In this document: positions 23,154 to 32,049 of the stretch, one piece after another
Layout of the letters: each line of letters starts with the position of its first letter
How positions within the stretch are numbered: the first letter of the stretch is position 1
Virus record (IMG/VR): IMGVR_UViG_3300033153_004268
Coordinates: 1-33,245 of that record
Source: a virus
Direction: 5' to 3' (one strand)
DNA length: 33,245 bases
Program-made: the position numbers and the translations under genes
The notes under the pieces: generated by a model
The model's input: the letters and a program-made list of their open reading frames with translations, nothing else
What the model was told of the DNA's origin: nothing
Database searches by the model: none

Positions 23154-23776
23154 TATTGTTCTCCATTAGGTGTAATTCCAAAAGCTTCTACTCTTTCTGA
23201 TACCGGTATCGCACCTAAAATATCACTAACTCCACCTAAACCAGCAGCGATACCAGTAACCAACGGATCTGTACCAATATTTACTCCACCACCAATTAAG
23301 ATTGAATCTATTTGATTTTGGATACCAACTTCCGCAATATCCATACCAATCAATAAGTTTCTTGTTTGTTGTCTAGCTGAAGCAACTATGTTCGCTTTAT
23401 CCATGTTTTCATTAATAAAAGCTTCTTTGATAGCTAGTGATGTTGTTCCACCAGTTGTACCTGTTTCAGCAGCAGCAGTTTTCAGCAATGAGGCTTCTTT
23501 CATTGCATTTAAACCACGTTCAGATAATTTATCTCCAAGTACGCTATTAATATTATCAATTTGTTCTTTGTTCTTAACTTGTTGTAACTCAAAACTTGTA
23601 ACAGCATTTCCAACATTTTGAATAGCTGCGTCTGTTGAAGCGTCTAACTGAGCTTTAAAATTTTCTGTAGCTAGTTGGTTACTAATAATATTAGTAACGC
23701 TAGTTGCAGCCGCCGCATATCCAGCATAGTTATTTGCTCCACCGGTTTTAGAAATTGATTGTTGAGCATCAGCCAT
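23153..23776 (-). CDS. Internal virion protein, T7 gp14-like
   Basis: 207 residues, close to T7 gp14. Ala/Gln/Asn-rich, with an AGYAAAATSVTNIISNQLA start, a central helix and the segment ETGTTGGTTSLAIKEAF that resembles the GTSG-type motif of gp14-like proteins. A glycine-rich hydrophobic C-terminal segment (GIAAGLGGVSDILGA) could insert into the outer membrane. Start behind AAAGGATAGGATATG. It begins the three-gene ejection protein set. Confidence 0.7.
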   Translation of the reverse strand: MADAQQSISKTGGANNYAGYAAAATSVTNIISNQLATENFKAQLDASTDAAIQNVGNAVTSFELQQVKNKEQIDNINSVLGDKLSERGLNAMKEASLLKTAAAETGTTGGTTSLAIKEAFINENMDKANIVASARQQTRNLLIGMDIAEVGIQNQIDSILIGGGVNIGTDPLVTGIAAGLGGVSDILGAIPVSERVEAFGITPNGEQ

Positions 23777-23804
23777 ATCCTATCCTTTAATGTAATTTTA
23801 TCAT

Positions 23805-23826
23805 AATTCGCTCCAAAGAGCGAATT
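23805..23826 (-). other. Perfect hairpin between the jelly-roll protein gene and the gp14-like gene
   Basis: AATTCGCTC, loop CAAA (TTTG in the transcript), GAGCGAATT: a 9-bp perfect stem a few bases after the stop of the upstream gene. It is not followed by a T run on the transcribed strand, so it is a weak terminator candidate or a processing site. Confidence 0.55.
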
Positions 23827-23835
23827 AGCTAAAAT

Positions 23836-24936
23836 TTATCCTAGAAACGTTGAAGTCATCATAAATGCTGCGTTATCAAATGTCAAATCCATTGTAACAT
23901 CAGCTCTTACTCTTATGATATATGAATGTCCAGCAATAGCACTAAAAGGAGCAGTGAATGAAATCCCCTCTTCAGTTGCACTCTTTGGAATACTCCTTGG
24001 ATATGCACCTTCTATTGTAGCTGTCGTTTCATTGTACAGTTCAAAATAAACAGTTCTTGTAACAGTAGAGGATATAAATGATGATACTGCTGTAAAAGTT
24101 ATTTGGTATAGACCGTTAAGTGGTACTGTGATTGTACCCGCTAGAGCATCTACAGTTAGTATTCTGTCTACTTCTTGTATATAATCAACTACATTTTGAG
24201 GTGTTGTAGTAAGCGAATATAATGGAGTATTTTGACCTCTTATATAACCAGTAGCTTGTGGGTAAGTTATAAGATTATCTATCTTTACAAATATCTCACC
24301 AACAGTATTGTTAGAAATAAGAACTGTACCAAGTGCTGAAGCTACATCAGGTATTGTTTGTATTAATCCTCCAGTATCTACATCGCTTAAGAATAATGTA
24401 CCACCAACTGATAGCAATGATGTATCTACATTGTGTATTTTACCATTAGCTACAATCCAACCCTCTTCATCAACACCAATAGCTTTAGGGGTAATACCTA
24501 TAACAAATGATGTTGTAAGTATATTTGCTTGTGCTGCCACAGCTTTTAACTCATTTGATGTCTCATCTATACCCCCATTACGTATGGCTGTTAATGGTGG
24601 TATAATTGAGCCTGTTCTATTAATCACTCTAATTACTATATCTGTCCCTAGATGCACATGTACATCAGCAACATCAGTCTGCATGGCTAGTATTTTCTCT
24701 TCATCACTAAAGTAAAATTGCCCCTCAAGATGTGAAGGGATTGTTTCTTGGGGTGTCATCTTTACTGTAGTATGTGTTTCACCAGCTCTAATACTAACAA
24801 TATCCACTGTATTTACATCTACTTGGTCTATCGCGTCATCAAGATTACTAAATGCAACGTCTAAATTATCCGATACGTTTTGACCAGTTGATACTAAATC
24901 GACTATTGATGTCCATAATGTTTTTGCTAAACCCAT
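23836..24936 (-). CDS. Structural protein with coiled-coil start and jelly-roll end
   Basis: 366 residues. A short helical, coiled-coil-like N-terminus (about 15-50, NLDVAFSNLDDAIDQVDVNT) is followed by a beta-rich middle part (RVINRTGSIIPPLTAIRNGG) that resembles decoration domains of structural proteins. The C-terminal 135 residues look like a TNF/C1q-type jelly roll (LAGTITVPLNGLYQITFTAV, then TRTVYFELYN and HSYIIRVRA). Such C-termini often trimerise and bind receptors, so this may be a second fibre or a head fibre. It lies between the lysis genes and the ejection proteins. Start behind AAAAGGATAAATTATG. Confidence 0.6.
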   Translation of the reverse strand: MGLAKTLWTSIVDLVSTGQNVSDNLDVAFSNLDDAIDQVDVNTVDIVSIRAGETHTTVKMTPQETIPSHLEGQFYFSDEEKILAMQTDVADVHVHLGTDIVIRVINRTGSIIPPLTAIRNGGIDETSNELKAVAAQANILTTSFVIGITPKAIGVDEEGWIVANGKIHNVDTSLLSVGGTLFLSDVDTGGLIQTIPDVASALGTVLISNNTVGEIFVKIDNLITYPQATGYIRGQNTPLYSLTTTPQNVVDYIQEVDRILTVDALAGTITVPLNGLYQITFTAVSSFISSTVTRTVYFELYNETTATIEGAYPRSIPKSATEEGISFTAPFSAIAGHSYIIRVRADVTMDLTFDNAAFMMTSTFLG

Positions 24937-24964
24937 AATTTATCCTTTTGTTTTCATATTATAG

Positions 24965-25372
24965 CTAAACTATTTCTATAGTTATTCTATCTGCGGTTTC
25001 TAGCTTAGTCATAAGTCTATCAAATGCGAGTCTTGACTCACCTATGAAGTCATCATTACCTTCTACAGATTTATTACCTACAAGTATGCAACCTTCTGTA
25101 TCTTCACTGGTATTACCAGCATGTATTCGTATGCCTCCAAACTGTGGTACGTTAAGCAATAGCGGTAATACTTTTTTAAATCTAGTTGACATAGTAAGTA
25201 TTACTTCATAAATACCTCTTGGTATGGCAGTTTCACCATACACTTTTTCACCACCATTCTCTAACTTTCTATCTTTATCTTCTAGTGTAAAACATTCTTC
25301 AGTACCGTTAAGAAATAGTTTACCTTCAGTAGCCGTATCGCCAATATTTTCTCTAACTAATTGTAAATACAT
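24965..25372 (-). CDS. DUF5675 family protein, candidate lysis enzyme
   Basis: 135 residues covering the whole DUF5675 domain: LFLNGTEECFTLEDKDR, then GETAIPRGIYEV and IRIHAGNTSEDTEGCILVG with H84, N87, D91, G94 and C95. The H ... GC order recalls the His and Cys of L,D-transpeptidase-type cell-wall enzymes, so a role on peptidoglycan is possible, but no activity is established for the family as far as I know. It follows a 3TM holin and a coiled-coil membrane protein in an unbroken run, and no other endolysin is seen in the window. Starts in a TAATG overlap. Confidence 0.75.
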   Translation of the reverse strand: MYLQLVRENIGDTATEGKLFLNGTEECFTLEDKDRKLENGGEKVYGETAIPRGIYEVILTMSTRFKKVLPLLLNVPQFGGIRIHAGNTSEDTEGCILVGNKSVEGNDDFIGESRLAFDRLMTKLETADRITIEIV

Positions 25373-25764
25373 TATTCAACTCCCAGCACTCTGGTGGTTG
25401 CATATAAATCAAGTAATAATTTACCTATACCTATAATTACAACTAATGCAACACTCGATAAAATCTTATCTCTAAACCGCTCTTTTTTATCTTTAGCATT
25501 GTCCCTATCTTTTTTATCGGTAATTAAAGCATTAACCGCTTTAGCTAATTCACCTAAAGTTTCATTAGTATTAGTATGGTGCGTACCCTCATCTTCCATA
25601 TGTTTTTTTAAATACGTGGACTGTTCTTCATCCCTATTAGCCATTGTTTCCAATCGACCTAGTATCGCTTCGTGCCCAGCTTCAAGCTTTGATATTCTAC
25701 CTTCATCTTGATGTCTTCTATCAAAGTGTGGACACTCTGTATAACTGTCGCCAAACATTCCCAT
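25372..25764 (-). CDS. Coiled-coil protein with C-terminal membrane helix, lysis-cassette candidate
   Basis: 130 residues. An N-terminal CPHFDRRHQDEGR segment is followed by long charged helices (about 22-98) likely to form a coiled coil, then one membrane helix (ILSSVALVVIIGIGKLLLDL, 101-120). This layout recurs in small phage proteins encoded next to holins. It overlaps both neighbours (TAATG). Two starts are possible (25764 and 25758). It may be a second holin or a holin regulator. Confidence 0.6.
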   Translation of the reverse strand: MGMFGDSYTECPHFDRRHQDEGRISKLEAGHEAILGRLETMANRDEEQSTYLKKHMEDEGTHHTNTNETLGELAKAVNALITDKKDRDNAKDKKERFRDKILSSVALVVIIGIGKLLLDLYATTRVLGVE

Positions 25765-26222
25765 TATTTTTCCCTAGCTACTGAATTTTGTTTTTCATAG
25801 GTTCTTAATGTAGCCATACCTAACATAGCTAATACCAACTGATACAATGTATCGACATTTAATTTAGGAGTTTCTATAGATACATCTATAGTTCCTCCAG
25901 CACCATCGGGAATCTCTCTAGTTATATCAGCAATAGCAATCCCCCATTCAATAAGAGGTTGAAGTACAAAAGCATATGCTAATGCAATTCCACATACCCA
26001 ACCAATAAAAGGTCTCCATCCAGCTACGAATAAAGACTTATGAGCAGCCTCAATCTTGTTTATTGATATTTGACCTTGATTAGCCATATTTTCAAGCTGA
26101 GAGAGTTGTAAACTTATCTTAGCCATCTCTGCTGGATCTTTGATCTTTTCACCAGTTATCGCTTCTCTGATAGAGGTGAATACCCCACCTATATCGCCTA
26201 AATTAAAATCCATTAATGCCAT
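25764..26222 (-). CDS. Holin of the 3TM family
   Basis: 152 residues. An N-terminal helical part is followed by the family-typical AAHKSLFVAGWRPFIGWVCG and a membrane region (about 72-100), then a polar loop and a further hydrophobic segment with the conserved MLGMATLRTYEK (133-144). This matches Holin_3TMs proteins, which open the inner membrane at the end of infection. Start behind AAAGGATGAAAAATG. It comes right after the tailspike gene. Confidence 0.85.
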   Translation of the reverse strand: MALMDFNLGDIGGVFTSIREAITGEKIKDPAEMAKISLQLSQLENMANQGQISINKIEAAHKSLFVAGWRPFIGWVCGIALAYAFVLQPLIEWGIAIADITREIPDGAGGTIDVSIETPKLNVDTLYQLVLAMLGMATLRTYEKQNSVAREK

Positions 26223-26232
26223 TTTTCATCCT

Positions 26233-28545
26233 TTATTTCCATCTTCCACGAGCTTTAATTACAATATCTCTATTTCCAGTAGACACACTTTCACCACTAG
26301 ATAACCAGTATTCCCATGTTGTTGGTAAACCAACTGTACCATCTTTGATTGCAATTAAAGATTGTGTTCTAGAATTTGATTGTGCTTGATAATCATCATA
26401 AACTATACCAACGAATGGAACTGGATATAAACCAGTAACCCTATCATTATAAAATAAAACCCCTGAACCAGCCCATGCACCCAATGTTTGTGTTTTTAAG
26501 TGTTCAAATGTCATTTCCCCACTTGGAAATCTTATATATGAACCAATATCAGTAACCACTTCAATTTTCCCATCAGGATATATTAAAGAAGAACTAGGCG
26601 TACCATTAACAAGAAGAGCGTCAGTATACGCTCTAGGTATATATTCATCGTAATTAATAGCATCATCAATATGGTCTACATTTGTTATGTCAGTTGTCAT
26701 TCCAATATACTTATTATTTCTAAATATTAAGTTAGTTGCTACACCAGCAGTTTCTATTTGAATCCCTCTAGTTTGTAATGAAGTATCTCTATTACTGAAT
26801 ATGTTTGATTCTATCATAACGTTATCAGTAGTTGTTGTAGCAGTGCTAACATATATACCAGCATTTCTATTATCTGCATGACCACCATTATCATTTAAAT
26901 TATTTCCACTAAATTTAATGTTTCTAACATAACTTGTATATATACCTGAACGTCTATTGTGATGTATAATATTATCAGATATTATAGCATTATCAACACT
27001 GGATAATCGTATCCCATCTTTTCTATGTCCATAAATGTTATTATTAGATACAGTTATTTCAGAACATGGGTAATCAGAAGCATTACCAAATACTATAACA
27101 CCAAAAGATTCTTCATTGTTGTCTTCATCGTTAAATATTATATTGTTATCAATTACAATATTAGTAGGTTCTTCACCTGAAGAATTACTTACTATCGCTA
27201 TTGACGCATTTCTTTTTTGTAGACCGTTAGCACCGTTATAAATTATATTATCTGATATAACTATATTGATACCACCATGAGTATCAATACCTTCCCATTT
27301 TGTATCTTCCACATAATTACCAAGTATTTGTATATTACTACAATAGTTAGTATTTTGAGTTCTACTACATGAAACACCATAGGAATTTCCTCCAGTACCG
27401 TGGTCATTCATATTTCTGAATGTATTGTTTTTAATTATAGCTCTATCAACACTCCACAGTGTAACCCCTGACCAGTCATTATTACCTGAGAAACTATTGG
27501 AAACTATAATATTAGTACATGTCTCAAATGAGATACCGTATCTAGTAGATTGTTCAGCTCTTACATCATCAACAACAACAGTTAAACAAGCATTAGTATT
27601 CACGTCGTCTAAACCACCACCTGAATTTTCTGTACCACCACCAAATCTAAGCAGATGGCAACTTGTTTCAGAATTTAATCCATCCCAAGCTGGGTTATTT
27701 TGTCCATACCCAACAATATTAATCCCTTTTACTGTGATATTTGAACAATCTACAAATTGAATAGGAGTGATATAATCATCAACAATTATTTTCACATTTC
27801 CCTCTATAGTTATATTATTTTTACCTCTAACAAAAAAACAAGTAGTAGAAATTCCAACATTGTAACCTAGACTTTGAGGGTCTTTACTAGCAATTAAAAA
27901 CTCACCATCATTAAGGATGAGACCACTATTATCAGGCATAGCATTAAAGCATTTTTGAATAGCTAATGTGTCATCTATTATACCATCCCCAACTGCTCCA
28001 CCCCATTTCACATTAATAGGTTGATTATCTTGTCTTACCCAACCATCAAAAATTGTAACACCATTATTTACTGCTGATAATATGGGATCATAAGTAAATT
28101 CACCACCTCTATTAATATCACTTACAGTAACTTGGGTTTGGATGTTTATATCTATTAAAGCTAAATCTTCTATTGTATCAACTACCCATTTTGTATAGTT
28201 TCCAGTTGCAACTTCAACAACCTCATCTGATATACCAGCAACAACTTCAACCTCAGTTGCTATACCCGCAACTATAGCAATATCACTTGGACTTGTTGCT
28301 AATTCATCAGATTCATCAGCAACACGCACTTCTAATTGTTTATATAACGTTTGACTTAATAATTGATTTAATACACATGAATTATTAATAAGTTGATAAT
28401 CTGAAATATTCATTTGTACCCAAACGTCATCAGATACTTGTTGTCTCCAAACAGCCATATGCTGTTTAGTTGCTATATGTTTGGTTGATGGAAAAGTCCT
28501 ACTATTTAAAGCTGTTTCCGAATAAAAACTTGATTGAATTGCCAT
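26233..28545 (-). CDS. Tailspike with pectate-lyase/right-handed beta-helix domain
   Basis: 770 residues. The N-terminal about 85 residues form a separate domain, probably the virion anchor. After a linker rich in Val, Ala and Glu comes the entry motif of pectate-lyase-type spikes (WGGAVGDGIIDDTLAIQKCF, 181-200). About residues 215-620 repeat short units with NxI and xxSxN, the pattern of NosD/parallel beta-helix domains. The C-terminal about 130 residues are a distinct domain, probably for trimerisation or receptor contact. It would bind and cleave surface polysaccharide of the host. Catalytic residues cannot be assigned. Start behind AAGGAGATAAAATG. Confidence 0.88.
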   Translation of the reverse strand: MAIQSSFYSETALNSRTFPSTKHIATKQHMAVWRQQVSDDVWVQMNISDYQLINNSCVLNQLLSQTLYKQLEVRVADESDELATSPSDIAIVAGIATEVEVVAGISDEVVEVATGNYTKWVVDTIEDLALIDINIQTQVTVSDINRGGEFTYDPILSAVNNGVTIFDGWVRQDNQPINVKWGGAVGDGIIDDTLAIQKCFNAMPDNSGLILNDGEFLIASKDPQSLGYNVGISTTCFFVRGKNNITIEGNVKIIVDDYITPIQFVDCSNITVKGINIVGYGQNNPAWDGLNSETSCHLLRFGGGTENSGGGLDDVNTNACLTVVVDDVRAEQSTRYGISFETCTNIIVSNSFSGNNDWSGVTLWSVDRAIIKNNTFRNMNDHGTGGNSYGVSCSRTQNTNYCSNIQILGNYVEDTKWEGIDTHGGINIVISDNIIYNGANGLQKRNASIAIVSNSSGEEPTNIVIDNNIIFNDEDNNEESFGVIVFGNASDYPCSEITVSNNNIYGHRKDGIRLSSVDNAIISDNIIHHNRRSGIYTSYVRNIKFSGNNLNDNGGHADNRNAGIYVSTATTTTDNVMIESNIFSNRDTSLQTRGIQIETAGVATNLIFRNNKYIGMTTDITNVDHIDDAINYDEYIPRAYTDALLVNGTPSSSLIYPDGKIEVVTDIGSYIRFPSGEMTFEHLKTQTLGAWAGSGVLFYNDRVTGLYPVPFVGIVYDDYQAQSNSRTQSLIAIKDGTVGLPTTWEYWLSSGESVSTGNRDIVIKARGRWK

Positions 28546-28546
28546 T

Positions 28547-31363
28547 TTATCTCCTTGAGTCTCGTTTAGTTAATGAACCTTCATAACTAACTGTGTTTAT
28601 TCTAAATCCTATTGAATCGCTATTTGAAATACTTAGTCTAATATTTTTTGCGTCTCCGTATACCATAGGTTTACGATTAACTGTATATTTAGATTTAATT
28701 TGTCTTGTAGTGTTTCTAGCTATATCTTCTACAATTAAATCAAACTGACTTCCTTCTTCACTAGATATTTGAACTGTCTTAAATTTTAAATGACCTCTAA
28801 TATCTTTAGAACCACCACTACTAGCAACCCATTCACCAATCTTAACTATAGTTGGTATTATAGTCTCATTATCAACTGTTGTAAAGTCATCTAAAAATTG
28901 ATTCTGATAATTTTGTGGAAATATAGGCATTATTTCAAATTGATTTTGTGAAGATAAACTATCAGGACTCATAACCCATTCTAATGAATTATCCCATAAC
29001 TTAGAATTATCCCAAACACCATCACCAACTATCCAGTTTGTAGAAGCAACTGAATTGAGTCTACCTATAAGTATATTTAAATTTTTCCCAAGACTGAACG
29101 AGCTATACACATTACCATTAAAAGTCCATTTAAACCATGCTGATTGTATCCTATCTGTACCGTCATCAAAATACTTATAAACAAATATAGTATTAGATAG
29201 ATCACCGCTGTTTAAAAACAATGTATTGTTAATAGGACTACCACTGAGTCTAGTAACATTTTTTGGTATATAAGATTGAATATGCGCACTAATATCAGTT
29301 GCTTCACTTATCTTCCCATCACCAGTGACAAAGTATTGCATAACTGCTGTATATTCTCCACGTTTAGCACAAAAGAAAACCTTATTACTCATAAATATAG
29401 GTCTTATATTTTTATTTATTTCATATGCTGAAGTTTGACTAATTTGTATAGACTTAGGACTTAGAACATTTCCACCTTCTAATTTGAATTGAGCCTTATC
29501 AGAGAATAACATTAAACTATCTTCCAAGTATGTAGCATACTCCAATTGTATAGCTTTAGTCGTATCTACTGTTGTATCTATTCTATCTGAATCTAATAAT
29601 GCAGCTACAGATGTTCTCCAAAAATTACCATATCCACCAACTTCACTAAATACAACTGTTCTATCTGTAATAAATCCTAATCTATTTTTAAAAAAGAATA
29701 TATCTTTAATTACAGCCCCACCTTGAGTAAATGAAGGTGGTTCGTTTGTATCATCATCTCCTACAAGTTTATCAGACCAAAGACTATAACTAGAAAATGT
29801 AAATGTATCATCAGCATTTCTAGTTAATATATGTGGCATTGATTGAGCCAATAGTTTTGGTTGTGTGTTGTAACCTAAAGCTTCTCTCCATTGTCCGTCT
29901 GTAAATTTTAACCAATATGATACGTCCGTACTGCCTGAACCAATGACTTTAACCAATGCTCCCGAATAAGGCATATTCTTAGGTAAATCTGTACTATATA
30001 TAACCTCTCCCGTCCACGCATAGGAAGCTTGGTCACCAAAGGTATCACCCATATAAATATTAATCATATCCGCACTATCAACAGTTTTAATCCTAAGAAC
30101 ACTACCACCAATAGATTCAGCTAGAAAGAAAGCTGACGCATTTGTATTAATATCGGTAACTATATCTGTTACTGCACCCTCAGTAGTTGTGTTTGTAACA
30201 GAACTTGAATATGTGGTTGTATCTGATTGGATACTAAAAGAATAAGTATATGCTGATACTGGATTACTGCTTTTAATCCAAATATAACCTTCTTGTATAC
30301 ACGTTGATTGAGGAAGAATTATATCTTCACTATACGATGAACTAGCAGTTGAATCATAGTAATCAGCTTCTACAGCTGTCCATAATTGTGTAAGAGAAAC
30401 TGGATTTATTGTTATTCCTGTAGTTGTAACTAAACTCGCTGACCCATCTACTTTTTTAACCCTAATACCTTTTCTAGTTGCGTCTGTTATTATATCAACA
30501 ACATAAATAGTTGGATCTAAACTTTCAACAACTTTATTTTTTACATTTTCTATATACTCATTGTAAGAAATAGCTTCACTTGGGTTAAAAATAGAAATAA
30601 ATGGAACTTGAGACGCTGGTGGAGCTGGAAATGATTTTACTATATGTTCTCGTGGTTTAACATATATAGCCGTATACGTTCCATCTATTGTAATTGATGT
30701 TGTTGATGATGATAAATACGCTTCAGTTGTTACTTCACCAACGATAGTTCCTTCAAGATGTGATGGTGAATAAGCTTTTTGAAGAACAGTAATATCTTCT
30801 ATTGATCCATATTCATGAAGAAGTTTTATATCTGCTGATTTAGAAGGTTCTTTATTAAACCATATAATATCCTCATGCACAGTAACGGTAGACGCGCTAC
30901 CGTCTCCAGCAACATGTGGGTCAAGTATGGGATTAATATTTTTATTAGCTATAAATGTTGTATCTTTAATAGTAACAGCTGCATAACCTCTACCATTAAC
31001 AAATGGTTGAAGATAATCTTCGTCTTCAGTAGTTGGAAATATTAATTTACTATTTCCTTTATTATATACTTCTCCACTAAGAACATTTACAATATTCATT
31101 CCATCATCAGTTATAGATATAGAATATTTCTCTTCACTATCTCCGGCTAAACCTCTATCATATTCATATACCCACATTTCTTTACTATAGTCTATAGGGT
31201 GTGTTAAATCAAGTTTTTGTGTTGGATTTCTTTTTAATAGACCTCTATCAAGAGTAGGATAAGCATTAACCATCTCTTCAACTTGAGTATTTAATCTTTG
31301 TTCAGCAGACTGTTGATTTACACCACCGTATAAACCATCTATTTGATTTGATATTAAAGACAT
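28547..31363 (-). CDS. Tail tubular protein B (T7 gp12-like nozzle)
   Basis: 938 residues. The N-terminus NQIDGLYGGVNQQSAEQRL is diagnostic of the T7 gp12 family, which begins with a GLYGGVSQQSP-like stretch. The rest is beta-rich, as expected for the beta-propeller nozzle of short-tailed phages. T7 gp12 is about 800 residues, so this one is longer, with a Ser/Thr-rich insertion around residues 280-420. It follows the gp11-like gene by one base, as in T7. Confidence 0.9.
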   Translation of the reverse strand: MSLISNQIDGLYGGVNQQSAEQRLNTQVEEMVNAYPTLDRGLLKRNPTQKLDLTHPIDYSKEMWVYEYDRGLAGDSEEKYSISITDDGMNIVNVLSGEVYNKGNSKLIFPTTEDEDYLQPFVNGRGYAAVTIKDTTFIANKNINPILDPHVAGDGSASTVTVHEDIIWFNKEPSKSADIKLLHEYGSIEDITVLQKAYSPSHLEGTIVGEVTTEAYLSSSTTSITIDGTYTAIYVKPREHIVKSFPAPPASQVPFISIFNPSEAISYNEYIENVKNKVVESLDPTIYVVDIITDATRKGIRVKKVDGSASLVTTTGITINPVSLTQLWTAVEADYYDSTASSSYSEDIILPQSTCIQEGYIWIKSSNPVSAYTYSFSIQSDTTTYSSSVTNTTTEGAVTDIVTDINTNASAFFLAESIGGSVLRIKTVDSADMINIYMGDTFGDQASYAWTGEVIYSTDLPKNMPYSGALVKVIGSGSTDVSYWLKFTDGQWREALGYNTQPKLLAQSMPHILTRNADDTFTFSSYSLWSDKLVGDDDTNEPPSFTQGGAVIKDIFFFKNRLGFITDRTVVFSEVGGYGNFWRTSVAALLDSDRIDTTVDTTKAIQLEYATYLEDSLMLFSDKAQFKLEGGNVLSPKSIQISQTSAYEINKNIRPIFMSNKVFFCAKRGEYTAVMQYFVTGDGKISEATDISAHIQSYIPKNVTRLSGSPINNTLFLNSGDLSNTIFVYKYFDDGTDRIQSAWFKWTFNGNVYSSFSLGKNLNILIGRLNSVASTNWIVGDGVWDNSKLWDNSLEWVMSPDSLSSQNQFEIMPIFPQNYQNQFLDDFTTVDNETIIPTIVKIGEWVASSGGSKDIRGHLKFKTVQISSEEGSQFDLIVEDIARNTTRQIKSKYTVNRKPMVYGDAKNIRLSISNSDSIGFRINTVSYEGSLTKRDSRR

Positions 31364-31364
31364 G

Positions 31365-31955
31365 TTAACTCATTACCAAGTTATCTTGACCATATTCAGA
31401 AGTCAACATATTATAATTGCCGGTATAACCTTCACTTCTACGAGCAATAATGTGGGCGTCTTCCTCATCAGCTTCACTATACCCGTAAACATTTGTATCC
31501 ATAACAGTACGAGCCTGAAACTTTCTAGCTGCTCTAATAGTAATGAAATTCCTAATTGGATGAGTTAGAGTATTAAAATCTAAATCCCATATAACTTTCA
31601 TTTTTTGTGGTTCATCAAATTTAGCTGTTTGATCTGATTTACTATATAGTTGCCAATTTCTCATTATAATATCTCCATCAGAAGAAGATATATCAAGCAC
31701 ATTAGCTGGTATATTTATAAAACCATTAACATCTTGTGGAAATTCATAATCTGAATCAGAATTAACATCCCAACCTTCAGCTAAAATTTCTTTTTTTGTT
31801 TCAATAAGTACACTTGCTGCCAATTGAGCTTCTAATATTTCAGCTAATTCAACATCATCAGCTATTGGTAACTCATTAATCATTTGTAACATTACATTGA
31901 CTGACGCTAAAAAGAATTTACTTGAGTCGTACTGTGGATTTAATATGTCTGCCAT
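31365..31955 (-). CDS. Tail tubular protein A (T7 gp11-like gatekeeper)
   Basis: 196 residues, the normal size for gp11. Family-like features: a VNVMLQMINELPIAD start, LIETKKEILAEGWDVNSD, FINIPANVLDI and IRNFITIRAARKFQ near the C-terminus. It forms a dodecameric ring between portal and nozzle. It lies directly upstream of the gp12-like gene. Start behind TAAGGAGTCAGTTATG. Confidence 0.88.
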   Translation of the reverse strand: MADILNPQYDSSKFFLASVNVMLQMINELPIADDVELAEILEAQLAASVLIETKKEILAEGWDVNSDSDYEFPQDVNGFINIPANVLDISSSDGDIIMRNWQLYSKSDQTAKFDEPQKMKVIWDLDFNTLTHPIRNFITIRAARKFQARTVMDTNVYGYSEADEEDAHIIARRSEGYTGNYNMLTSEYGQDNLVMS

Positions 31956-31981
31956 AACTGACTCCTTAAATAGATTTTGGC

Positions 31982-32011
31982 GTCCCCACCGAGAGGAGGC
32001 TGGATGAGGAC
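31982..32011 (-). other. GC-rich structured element between head and tail genes
   Basis: On the plus strand GTCC (31982-31985) pairs with GGAC (32008-32011) and CCACC with GGAGG around a GAGA loop (31986-31999), leaving an 8-base bulge. It stands out from the AT-rich surroundings. It lies in the 85-base gap after the 314-aa gene and before the gp11-like gene, the place of the late terminator in T7, but there is no T run. Function unknown. Confidence 0.4.
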
Positions 32012-32022
32012 TGAAAACCTAC

Positions 32023-32049
32023 TTATCATAGATTAAAACTCTATGATAA
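32023..32049 (-). other. Perfect hairpin enclosing the stop codon of the 314-aa gene
   Basis: TTATCATAGA, loop of 7, TCTATGATAA: a 10-bp perfect stem that includes the TAG stop. It is followed by GTAGG, not a T run. It resembles the hairpin around the DUF2800 stop. Confidence 0.6.

Noticed and set aside
31999-32020. Hammerhead-ribozyme-like core (CTGGATGA followed by TGAAAA)
   Set aside because: The core has an extra G, no stem II lies between the two parts, and the flanks do not form stem III. It is also on the strand opposite to the late transcript.
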